Source: Sabellastarte sp. h YS-2021
Taxonomy: Eukaryota > Annelida > Polychaeta > Sabellida > Sabellidae
DNA length: 64,000 bases
Direction: 5' to 3'
Assembly (NCBI GenBank): GCA_964017235.1
Contig: OZ024931.1
Span: 124,817,530 to 124,881,529, forward strand
Shown here: one piece after another, positions 48,801-57,128 of the stretch
How the letters are laid out: every line of letters begins with the position of its first letter
Numbering within the stretch: position 1 is the first letter of the stretch
The notes under the pieces: model-generated
The model's input: only the letters and a program-made list of their open reading frames with translations
Databases searched by the model: none
Told to the model about the DNA's origin: nothing
Made by a program: the position numbers and the translations under genes

Positions 48801-49675
48801 CACACCATACAACTCCAGTTAAAATTAAAATACAGCTTCAGTTAAAATGACGACAGCTTCCCTATTTTTATCACATACCACACAACTCCAGTAAAAATTA
48901 CAAGACAACTTCCCTCTATGTTATGTGTTATTTCCATCTCCAACAACTCCAGAGGGTTTGTAGGTATCTCAGCCATAAAAAGGCTGTAAAGATTGCAAAT
49001 GGACTACTGTAAGTTACTGTTTTATCACAGGAAAATGACAAACATTAGCAGAATTCAAATACTTGTGTTACTTTGTGTGCAGACTGAAAAAGTTAAATCA
49101 TGTCACACTTTTCTTATATAAATTGCACTGTCTATTCCACTCTCAGTCTCACTCACATCAACCAGATCTAACAAATACATGGGGATGTGTAATTTTGCAG
49201 TAGCTTTTCCTACTGAATGGACCAAGCTCCCCCATTTGAACAAAATTTTGGATAATTTTATGGATTTGAAAAACTGTTGAAGATTTACCTGTTCAGATTA
49301 GCTTACCCTCCTTCATAGTCTTTTCTCCCTCTTGGAAGCTAACATGGATACAGACTTATCCTGGAATTGGGTTATCCCTTGTTGGACATAAGCATCTTAG
49401 AGGATGCTTACACCAATATGGCGCTTTATAAATACTTCATACTCCTTATACTACTTAATTTTTAGGATATGATTGTACATTAAATTGTGTAAAACTACTG
49501 TCATCTTAAAATTATCTATATTTTATCCCGTATTTTAACTGTCCCAAGATCTAAATTTTTATAGCAAATTGCTTTTATTATTTTTCTATTTGTAGTGACA
49601 AAATCAGCTGTGCAAATGGTAACCATGGTGAGGATGATTGATAGGGTGGCAGGTTCAAATTCTGCACCTGTATAA
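33865..49675 (+). CDS. Secreted poly(3-hydroxybutyrate) depolymerase-like esterase, copy B, eight exons
   Basis: Exons are 33865-33931, 34145-34267, 35292-35480, 36069-36154, 44988-45149, 47152-47254, 47680-47874 and 49596-49675. They sum to 1005 bp, an uninterrupted 334-aa protein. Exons 1-4 match copy A base for base in length (67, 123, 189, 86) and in phase. Exons 5-8 differ only by whole codons or at the C-terminus. The signal peptide is MLFRISTLLLVFGEVSSQ. The lipase box is GFSTG (Ser38), AWDTS gives Asp121 and EHVVPTD gives His153. HIALHGCD and GCWDIWGY are kept; the second Trp of copy A's CWDWWG is Ile here, in the region that lines the substrate cleft in the fungal enzyme. Intron 4 (36155-44987) is filled with nested transposons, yet the exon boundaries are intact. 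Function as for copy A; a substrate shift is possible. Confidence 0.88.
34590..34624. repeat. C11-A24 homopolymer pair
   Basis: Eleven Cs followed directly by 24 As and then AATAATAAT, in intron 2 of depolymerase copy B. It could be the tail of a lost retroposon, but nothing upstream was recognised. Confidence 0.7.
35690..35945 (+). mobile_element. SINE family 2, diverged copy
   Basis: It contains AGTGGGTAATACACTCTCCTCC, a GGTTTTATTCCTAG B-box remnant, AGTTGCCTGCTGGTGGCC, CAACTAGTATGCATTGATTCC and an end CAACCGACTCAATTCATCC. It lies in intron 3 of depolymerase copy B. Confidence 0.65.
37875..41829 (+). mobile_element. L1/Tx1-type LINE, ORF2 nearly complete, ORF1 absent
   Basis: ORF2 begins near 37875 with an apurinic endonuclease N-terminus (VLSANCQGLRDK). 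It is broken by frameshifts around 38000-38110, then reads on in 38316-38939 (CGDLNLVMDP; YRTDHSFVIMKL). A one-base frameshift at about 38930, at an A/T run, leads into 38923-41661 (912 codons). That frame holds the reverse transcriptase (FADD at 40012-40023) and the C-terminal CCHC zinc knuckle CHFC...H...C near 41300. The 3' end has a short UTR and a poly(A) of about 15 As (41815-41829). ORF1 and the 5'UTR are missing, so this is a 5'-truncated copy. The long open RT frame suggests recent insertion. It sits inside intron 4 of depolymerase copy B. Confidence 0.85.
42123..42279 (+). mobile_element. Full-length tRNA-derived SINE, family 1, with 13-bp target-site duplication
   Basis: The insert is flanked by identical CTTTGCAGCAACA at 42110-42122 and 42280-42292. 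Its head has an A box (GTGGCCTAGTGGTTAGC) and a B box (GGGTTCGAGTCCCAC) about 45 bp apart, as in a tRNA. It is followed by GAGGACCTGTCCCAATATGA, GCTGTTGAATGGGACG and CCCCAACTTTGACCTTTGAT. It is 157 bp long with no poly(A) tail. Confidence 0.92.
43310..44682 (-). pseudogene. Gag fragment with 5' leader of a Ngaro/DIRS-like YR retroelement (second copy)
   Basis: The frame 44555-43287 holds a gag-like protein starting at an ATG near 44358 (MTEADNRHQNL). It has an acidic Ser/Asp-rich region, then LKSLRGGPVEVLVSNRIKWP, YDQLSVVQWVAGFC and DRIRRANAQRHVA. These match the gag of the larger element at 59808-60959 segment by segment. A frameshift near 43400 displaces the zinc-finger part (Y-N-Q-G-T-C-I-H), after which homology stops. 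Upstream, the leader matches the other copy up to CATGTGGTCCCGAA at 44682, which marks the shared 5' end of the family. It is on the opposite strand to the host gene, in intron 4 of depolymerase copy B. Confidence 0.8.
45321..45475 (+). mobile_element. tRNA-derived SINE, family 2
   Basis: It has GAGCCACAGTGGTGCAGTGG (A-box region), CAGACTTGCCTTCCACCTCC, the B box GTGTTTCAAACCCCGAACTC, then GTGGGAAAGATGGTAGTTTC and CTAGTTTCCTCTGCC. It lies in intron 5 of depolymerase copy B. Confidence 0.85.
45476..45517. repeat. 21-bp perfect tandem duplication
   Basis: CCCATAGAACTACCTGATCCG occurs at 45476-45496 and again at 45497-45517, directly after a SINE. Confidence 0.95.
45540..46360. repeat. AAACGTTT-rich, self-complementary repeat region
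   Basis: Words such as TTTAAAACATTT, AAAACGTTT, GTTTTTAAAACGTTTCC and TTTATAAAACGTTTTTTAAA recur every 20-60 bp on both strands. The last stretch ends AACGTTTCCAATGTTCACTGGG. The pattern fits a MITE made of short inverted words; no coding potential. It lies in intron 5 of depolymerase copy B. Confidence 0.6.
47395..47455 (+). mobile_element. Fragment of SINE family 1 (3' half)
   Basis: GGGCCTGTTTAAATATGATCCTGG, then TTTTGAATGGAACATTAAGCCC, follows the 3' body of the family. The tRNA head is missing. It lies in intron 6 of depolymerase copy B. Confidence 0.55.
48109..48265 (+). mobile_element. tRNA-derived SINE, family 1
   Basis: It starts GAGGTCCTCAGTGGCCCAGT, keeps the B box AAGTTCGAATCCCAAG and ends CCCCAATTTTGACTTTG. 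It has the same length as the copy at 42123-42279 with about 15% differences. No clear target-site duplication was found. It lies in intron 7 of depolymerase copy B. Confidence 0.85.
48940..49445 (+). mobile_element. Decayed 3' end of a CR1/L2-clade LINE
   Basis: Broken + frames read MDYCKLLFYH, then SRIQILVLLCVQ, then TNTWG-C-FAVAFPTEWTKLP, and an FTCSD-LTLL-like C-terminus. A tail with AGAGGATGCTTACACCAATA and GCGCTTTATAAAT follows. This parallels the better copy ending at 53885. Confidence 0.7.
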
Positions 49676-50204
49676 ACTAAGTAAAACCCAATAATCAACT
49701 GAGGATGTACCGATATATTTTAGAAAAATTTTGCTAATTCTACATATTAGTAGTTTTAAGAAGACACAAAATACTGTGTTAGAGATTAAATTTGTTGATA
49801 AAACAAAAAATCTTGAGTTTTCAGTGTTATTCAATTTGTATGATACAAGTTTGTGTACCAAATGAACAATTCATGTCAGGACTTTTACAAAAGTTGATTT
49901 TTCGGTGCATTTTGACATCAGGGGTCATACACTGACAGTCCAATAGTTTGACTAAGTCTGTGTACACACATATGCAGCTTACAGCTTCCCAGGTCAGTTT
50001 CGCAGTGTTTTGTCAGACATTGTTGTGTCAAAATACATCCAATATTCTACAAATGACCCTGTAATTTTACTTTTCTTTTTTGTTCTCTCCCAGAGAACCC
50101 CCCCCCCCCACCCACCCACCAAAAAAACCCCAAAATCAGTGTTAGAAAAACTGACCTTGGATATAGTACACCACACACATATGTAGGTGATATTTACGGA
50201 GTCT
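49676..50204. other. 3' flank of depolymerase copy B
   Basis: No exon was recognised. It contains a C-rich low-complexity stretch at 50098-50131 (C runs broken by A). No canonical AATAAA was found close to the stop codon, so the 3' end of the transcript is unassigned. Confidence 0.4.
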
Positions 50205-50345
50205 GATAAACCAGGGCTTAGGCTTAAAGTTGAGACTTTTGTTTCTGCCCAAAAGACTTTTGTCTTAGGCTTAGTGGTTTTCACGAAGAATTTAAGACTG
50301 GTCTTAGGCTTAGCCAAGGACTCAACTTTAAGACGGGATAGTAGT
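50205..50345. mobile_element. Left part of a MITE interrupted by a LINE
   Basis: CCAGGGCTTAGGCTTAAAGTT, TTCACGAAGAATTTAAGAC and GTCTTAGGCTTAGCCAAGG are the inverted counterpart of words in 53960-54085 (GACCTGGCTAAGTCTAAGAC, CTTCGTGAATACCAGCCCTG). The two halves flank the LINE at about 50741-53885. Confidence 0.55.
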
Positions 50346-50740
50346 GGGCTTAAATTTTGTAAAGTTTACTTAAATATGGCCGCCATAAACTTTTCTCCAC
50401 TTCAAAATTTGAAATGGCTGTAAATAAAGTATAATTATACAGAACATCTCACTAAAGCAGTCTTTGGAAGTTTATATGTGGTAACAAGGTTTTCCATTTA
50501 AAAACAGCACTTTTCCTTAGATAAAATGTATTAAATGAAGGATATATGTCACTAATAAAGACAGGTTTGTACATAGGGAAGGTAAGTGCACCTTTTCTAA
50601 AATTTTAATTTTTGGCCTCTGTTGGTCTGGCAATGTACTTCTTGTTCAACTAATCCATAAAGTAGATTTGTCATCATTTCATATTTTGTTCTAGTGATAC
50701 ATTTTTTGCCATATACACATTTCCTAAAATATTCTCCAAA

Positions 50741-53700
50741 ATGCACCTCTTGCATTTTGCCGTTTACCTCATATTGACTGGCATCAGAGTCTGTGACTCA
50801 TCTCAACCTACCATGCACTCAGGTCATCCTGTGATCATTGAGTCGGGGATCCACCCATGTGTAGATAGCATCAATTTTGCCTATCTGGCTTTCCAGGGTC
50901 ACTGTCGAAGGGTGACACATAGTTTCCGGAATGTAAGTCCGTGGACATTATTGCTCCTAGCTCTTTCGGGTGATATTAGTCTCAACATTAGATCTATCAG
51001 AAATAAATCGGCTTCCTTTCTGGAGTTCCTCAAAGATAACAATGCTGATCTTATAGCTGTCACTGAGACATGGCTTAGGCCAGAGGATACTGAAAGTTTT
51101 ATCTCTAATATCTCACACCTCCTGGTTATAAGTTCACTCATGTACCTCGAAATGTCAAGAAAGGGGGCGGAGTTGGCTTTTTCATCATGGAGGACCTGAG
51201 TTTTGAGCAAGTTTCAAAAAACAGTTATCAGGCTTTTGAAAGTATCTCCATTCAGATTAACACTGAGGGTGCTAAAGATGTTATATTTCATGTAGTCTAT
51301 AGGCCCCCAAATCTCTCAAAGTCACAGTTCCTGGACGAATTTGGCATGTTCCTCGAAGGTGCTACTTTATCAGGCTATGAAAATATTATCCTTGGTGATC
51401 TTAATTTTCATCTGGATAAACATGACACCTGGACACTGAAATTTTATGATATCCTTGAGCAATTCAGTTTTACACAACATGTCAATACACCCACACATAT
51501 TCAGGGTCATATTTTGGATGCTCTATGTGTGAGGGATTCCTTCTCCTGGGCCATTAGTCCCAAAGTTATTGGGGGACTATCAGACCACCAGGCAATCATA
51601 TTCAGCTTTATCTTCCCTGTCAGAGAATCCTGTAAGTTTCAATGTGTTCCCATCCGTAAAATTCACAAGATAAATATTTCAGATTTTAAATGGATATCCT
51701 GAAATCCGACCTCATTAGATGCCCGTACAAAGCTGCCAGTCTTCTCAGTCATCAATACTTTAATACTTTGAGAAGCCTTCTTGACAAGCACGCCCCAATC
51801 ATGAAGAAAAATATACCGAGACATGCCGAGACTGGTTTCATGAACTGTGACATCCTCAAAGCAAAACGACTCAAGAGGAAATATGAGCGGGCATGGCGTC
51901 GTGAAAACTTAGCCAGTAATCGTAGCCGATACCGGGCTGCAATCAACCACTATAATTTCCTGGAGAAGTCCAAATGCAATCATTATTCCAACATTGTGGC
52001 TGAAAACCAAGGAAATCCCAAGGCTCTGTGGAACTGTTTCAAAAAGATCTTACACAGGTCCTCTGTTGCTATTCTACCAGACTACACAAATAAAACTGAC
52101 CTTGCGAACACTTTCTGCAAGTTCTTCTATGACAAAATCCTCAAGATAAGATCCACACTGCAGTCATCAATACCATCTTCAGTTACTAGACCCAACCCCA
52201 CTAAAAATACTCTGTCCTCTTTCACACCTATGTCCGAGGAAGAACTACTCAAAATTCTAAAGTCCTCACCATCCAAATCATGTGACCTTGACCCGATTCC
52301 GACGTCACTGGTCAAGGAGTGTGCTGATATTCTCATCACCCCCATCACTAAAATTGTAAATTATTCAATCACAGAAGGTAGTTTCCCCAACTGGTTTAAG
52401 ATGGCATATGTCACCCCCCTTCAAAAGAAGCCGAGCCTTGATAGAAATATCCTCAAAAACTACAGGCTGGTGTCAAACCTCAGCTTTATATCTAAACTTA
52501 TTGAGAAGGTGGTGGCAAAGCAGCTAAATGAATTTATGTCGCACGAGGGGCTCTTAAATGTCAACCAGTCTGCTTACAAGAGTTCCCACTCCAGTGAAAC
52601 CGCATTGTTGAAGATTCAAAATGATATAGCTCTCTCAGTGGACTCAGGAAAGGCAGTGGCCCTAACATTATTAGACCTATCGGCAGCGTTTGATACGATT
52701 GATCATTCTCTTTTATATGACTGCTTGCATGACTGGTTTGGTCTAGATGGTACTGTTTTGTCATGGATCAAATTGTATCTTTCAAACCGTAAACAAAAAA
52801 TTAAAATAGGTGATAGTTTCTCTGAGGCGGTAATTCTCCCTTTCTGTACTGGGTCCTCTCCTTTTCACCCTCTACACTAGTCCCCTCAGTCAAGTTATTT
52901 CAAAATTCAATGTTACTCATCACCTGTATGCCGATGACACCCAGATCTACCTAGCAGTTGACTCCAGGAATTTTGACTCTAGCATGGAAGAGCTGACCGA
53001 GTGTCTCAAGTCTGTACAGGAGTGGATGGACAGTGTCAAACTAAAACTAAACCCAGAAAAAAACGAATTTATCATTATAGGTCAAAAAGCCATCAGAGAG
53101 TCGCTTGTACCAAATTTCCCTGTTCCACTCCTCCAAAACAATATCTCTCCGTCGGTGGAAGTAAAAAATCTGGGTGTTATTTTCAACTCAGACAACTCCT
53201 TTGACAATCATGTTGCCAAGGTTTGCAGAGCATGTTACTATCATCTTCGTGATTTGCGACGAATTTGCAAATTCCTTGGAGTTGAGACAGCAATATTTCT
53301 GGTCAGTAGTCATCTAGACTACTGTAACTCTTTACTCTATGGGGTAAGCAAGTCCAACATAGCCAAACTACAGAGAGTCCAGAATGCTCTTTGTCGCATC
53401 ATCTTCAGACTTGACAAAATGAGTCATGTTACACCCTTTTTGAAAAACTCCACTGGCTCCCAATTCAACATTGCATCCTGTTTAAGTACAATCTTTTGGT
53501 ATTCAAGGCTATTAATCTTTCACAGCCCCCATATCTTTCAGCTTTAATAAGATCGAGCAGTCTCACTCGTGTCAACAGGCTATCTATCTCCTCAACCCGC
53601 CCTAATAAGTACATAGGAAGGCGTGGCTTTGCAGTGGCTGCACCAGCTGAATGGAACAAACTGCCACAGACTATCAGCTCTCAGCAAACAATAGATGGTT

Positions 53701-53885
53701 TCAGAAGCCAGCTAAAGACCTACTTGTTTAGGCTGGCATACCCCCCACCTTAGTTATACCCTGGCGAGCGCTTTTTAGATGTCGACCCATGCCTGTCCCT
53801 GGACTCTCCCTTCTTGGACTCAAGCGCATTAGAGGATTTGTATCAATTTTGCGCTATATAAATCCTACTATTATTATTAATAGCA
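50741..53885 (+). mobile_element. CR1/L2-clade LINE with broken ORF2
   Basis: It contains an endonuclease region (TETWLRPED at about 51070; GDLNFHLDKHD and LSDHQAIIFSF in 51187-51702). The reverse transcriptase spans 51690-53760, with LLDLSAAFDTIDHSLL, and [10 protein letters not shown] near 52925. The C-terminal domain ends F-SQLKTYLFRLAYPPP at 53753. Frameshifts occur near 51120-51190, 51700, 52850 and 53450. The one at 52850 deletes the GVPQG loop before [13 protein letters not shown]. The tail has GCGCTATATAAATCC and an (ATT)n end. The N-terminal leader region is uncertain, so the left edge is approximate. Confidence 0.85.
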
Positions 53886-53959
53886 TAGTTTGAATAGAAA
53901 AGAAAGGTCACATGACACAGAAATGCACTGTGGTTATTTGGTAATCTTGGACTTAGCTA

Positions 53960-54085
53960 AGTCACCCTATGTGAACACAATTTTAAGACAAAACTTAGCT
54001 GAGACAAAAGTCTTAACTTTAAGACTGGATTTAAGCCTAAGACCTGGCTAAGTCTAAGACCCTTCGTGAATACCAGCCCTGGGCC
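53960..54085. mobile_element. Right part of the MITE interrupted by the LINE
   Basis: GTCTTAACTTTAAGACTGG, TTTAAGCCTAAGACCTGGC and CTTCGTGAATACCAGCCCTG form the inverted end of the element starting near 50205. Confidence 0.55.
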
Positions 54086-54719
54086 ACTTACTGAATTGGT
54101 TCTTGGTTTAATTCTTATACAACATGTTTGCACTTGCGATTGTTAATGGTCAAGTCTGCTACTCTAACAATTGTCCATGACCGTAGACCAGAACAACCAT
54201 GTAAATGTTGATGTAGTAATGCTATAATTTATCATATTTTTGAAAAATTATTGTGTCTACTGCTCCTCATCGTAACTTGGTATAACTTGGACACAAAAAC
54301 CTTGTTTTTGCTTGTTTTAAGTACACTATCATGGATTTGTATTGTGCATTCACATAAGTTATACATGTATTATACTAACATATAATCAAAACAAAAAACG
54401 TTTAGAGTAGTTTTTTAATAGTACTGTTCCATTGTCCGTGATATATCGTAAACCTTGCTCTGGAAAAATTTCTGTGGTTGAAAGCTCAGTGGGTGGGAGC
54501 TTGACAGATGATGGGTTGGAAATGCACTCACTTACTGATTGCTATGATTACTCTCAAATAAGATTTGCAATAGGTTCTCAATCTGGCAAAAATGTATGTG
54601 ATAGCTTTATGATCTGTGTGATAGGAATGCGACATGCCAGATGGGGTTTCTGACAGTCCTGATTGGGCATAAGAAGAGTAAAACTGGTAATATAGCGTAA
54701 GCCATGTTGCAGTATTGTC
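54086..54719. other. Gene-free spacer
   Basis: No gene or clear repeat was recognised. The 73-codon open frame at 54432-54653 resembles nothing known. Confidence 0.4.
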
Positions 54720-54915
54720 ATGTGACAGGTAGTGGGCAGGGCTTAGTGATGTCATCAGTCACAGACCGTTGATTAGCAGGCAGTGGGCAGAGCCTAGGGG
54801 GAATCCTTGACTAGTTACCTGACCAGTGACGTCATAGGTTACGTGAAGGATGATAGACAAGGAATGGGCAGAGCCTAAGAGGGAAACCCTGACCAGTCAC
54901 ATGATCAAAAATATC
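54720..54915. repeat. Imperfect direct repeat around GTGGGCAGAGCCTA
   Basis: Three loosely related units contain AGTGGGCAGGGCTTAG, AGTGGGCAGAGCCTAG and AATGGGCAGAGCCTAAG, each followed by a GACCAGT or TGACTAGTTAC-type segment and a GTCAT-containing word. A palindromic TGACGTCA lies at 54827-54834. Confidence 0.5.
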
Positions 54916-55004
54916 ATGATGATTGACAGGTGGTAACAATAACATTGGGGGAAATATGAAGATATGGTATCCAGGAATAATAATAATGATTTTTTTATTT
55001 ATTT

Positions 55005-55215
55005 GGGGTTTTAAGTCACTTTTAAGACTGTACAGGTCATATCACAACGGGTAATTGGAAGGGCAGAGGAAACCAGTACATACAGTTTGTCAAGGTTCTG
55101 TACTGTAAACTGCCGACCAACGGCAAGCAAGTACCAGCTTTCTCACTTGAGGTAGGGCCGTGAACCAAACCCCGGCCTTAGAGGTGGGAAGCGAGAGTGA
55201 ATGATGCCATAAACC
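55005..55215 (-). mobile_element. tRNA-derived SINE, family 2
   Basis: Read on -, it has CACTCTCGCTTCCCACCTCT, the B box GGTTTGGTTCACGGCC, then AAAGCTGGTACTTGC, GGTCGGCAGTTTACAGTACA and GGTTTCCTCTGCCC. Confidence 0.8.
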
Positions 55216-55614
55216 AGGAGACTTTGAGCTCTTATATATGCAGATAATCCAGCCGTGAAGTTTATTCAAGGTCTAAACTTTGAAGAGTAAAAACCTACCC
55301 CAGGAAAAGAGGTGAGCTAAATGTAATATATTTTAAATAAACATGTTTTGAGAAGAACTGTAACATCAATAAAAGCTTTAAAAAGATTAAAAACTGACAT
55401 TAAGTAACATTTTTTTAAAACCTTTTTTTCCCTGAAATATAAATCTGTGCATTTTTGTGTACATTTATATTGATGCTATGTAAAGTTGATATGATTGTTG
55501 ATATATCATGTATTTTAATAAAATTATAATAAATATAGTACGGTATAATTTGGAAAATTGCATTAAAACAACAATCAATAAAATAGTTAACCACAGAACA
55601 GTGCACTGAATTTT

Positions 55615-55695
55615 TTCGCTAGGTTGGTTCAGTGTACTGGTTAAATTGCTTGCCTTGTGAATAGCAGGTTGTGGGTTAAAATCTCTCCTCAGTTC
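55615..55695 (+). mobile_element. tRNA-like SINE head, third type
   Basis: GGTTGGTTCAGTGTACTGGT (A-box-like) and GGTTGTGGGTTAAAATC (B-box-like) are spaced as in a tRNA. A related B box, GGTTGTGGGTTCAAAACCC, lies at 61383-61401. The body beyond the head is not defined. Confidence 0.45.
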
Positions 55696-56137
55696 CCAGG
55701 AAGTTGAAGACAATGAAAAAGGCAACTGGGATTATAATATATATATTCTAAAACTACATTATCATTGCAGAAGCACATGTCAATTATTGTTTTGTTATAT
55801 GTATATGTATGAGTGTTATAGCTAACTGGCAACTCCACCCAAGAACCCAAAAGGCTGCAAATGTCAGCCAGGAATCGGGAAAGGTCGAATCCAAGGTCTT
55901 AATTACAGGTCGGACCTAAAGGTCAAACAAGGTCAAACCAAGGAAGCAAGCAGACACAGAATGGATTGAAGGGTGGAGTAAACAGTAATTAAATAACCAG
56001 TGTGTTAGGTAATCAGTAATGAACTGTAGTTCATTGTAACCCTTCACTGAGTTTATATATTTAGTAAACATATACATATATATACTTCTGTAGTGAGTGA
56101 ATGAAATGTACAGAAAACACCCAAGGGCCCAGTAGAA

Positions 56138-57109
56138 TTAGTGATGAAGAACTCGTCGAAAAGCAAGGGCAACAGGGGAAGTAGAAGAAACAGCTGATGA
56201 AAGATATGACCAAATGGCATCTGACTTCCAGGTGCCATGGCTTCTAATGTGTTCAATTGGAACACCTTGATGGAAAGCCCAAGAGGCGACAGCCCTTCTG
56301 AAGTCATGGAAGGTGATGGAAGAAGGAAGTGCTAGAGCTTTGGAGATATCTTTTAAATGTTTTCTAGCTGTAGAGTCAGTTAATGGGGAAGAGTGTGTTG
56401 GTCTAGGAAGAACAAAAAGGGGGGAATTTTCATGTGCTGGGTATACGTGGAACATTAATTTTAAAGCTTTAATTGGGCACAAGGAAGAAGCTCCTAGATC
56501 TGGAATAGCTATTGTAGCAAAATTTTTCCTATCTTGGATAGTCTTGGACCATTTTATTAGAATCAAAGCACCATCTTGTGAGAAAATGACATCACCTCTG
56601 GCTAGGAGCCTAGTATTGTCAAAAGTGTTAACTGAATGAGGGAGTACATTGGAAAGCCTTAGGAAGGAGAAGAAAAGTAACAAGTACAGTGTTTTAAAAA
56701 TAATTGGAAATTGGAAGAAATCACACTGTTGGATAACTTGTTCCAACACATGAATATCCAAGAGGTTGACTCGTTTTGGGGTAAATGGGGCTTGTAGCTG
56801 TGTGGCTTTAATGTATAATGCCAGTCTCTGGTCTCTGAAAGGAGAGGTATCTAAGCCATGTAATATATGCAATGATCTAAGGGCTGCTAAATAATTTTGC
56901 ATGTGAGCCGAGGTGATGGTATTTTGGTGAAGATATTCTAGAAAAGATAACAGAATTTCAACAGTTACCTTGAGAGGCAGCCCAGCCGCCACCTGGAAAG
57001 CCAGGAAGTCAGTCCAAAGCCTATGATACTGTCTTAATGTGGAAGGACGAAAGCCATGCTGAAGTTTGGCTGCAGCTGAGGTGGCCAGCTGGGCTGCTGC
57101 TCCAGGCAT
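56138..57109 (-). CDS. Tyrosine recombinase (YR) of the Ngaro-like retroelement
   Basis: This is an intact 323-aa frame. The N-terminal SAM-like core-binding part (GFRPSTLRQYHRLWTDFL) is followed by the catalytic domain. The catalytic domain has the first Arg in FSFLRLSNVLP, box II HDFRR with HGTW further on, and the candidate nucleophile Tyr in IWSYL. YR retroelements use this enzyme to integrate a circular DNA intermediate without target-site duplication. It begins 19 bp after the stop of the RT frame, so a shared transcript is likely. Confidence 0.85.
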   Translation of the reverse strand: MPGAAAQLATSAAAKLQHGFRPSTLRQYHRLWTDFLAFQVAAGLPLKVTVEILLSFLEYLHQNTITSAHMQNYLAALRSLHILHGLDTSPFRDQRLALYIKATQLQAPFTPKRVNLLDIHVLEQVIQQCDFFQFPIIFKTLYLLLFFSFLRLSNVLPHSVNTFDNTRLLARGDVIFSQDGALILIKWSKTIQDRKNFATIAIPDLGASSLCPIKALKLMFHVYPAHENSPLFVLPRPTHSSPLTDSTARKHLKDISKALALPSSITFHDFRRAVASWAFHQGVPIEHIRSHGTWKSDAIWSYLSSAVSSTSPVALAFRRVLHH

Positions 57110-57128
57110 ATCTGAAGGAATAATAATA

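Noticed and set aside
54720-54915. Promoter around TGACGTCA at 54827
   Set aside because: It has no TATA or CCAAT element in suitable position and no downstream gene; the site lies within a degenerate repeat.
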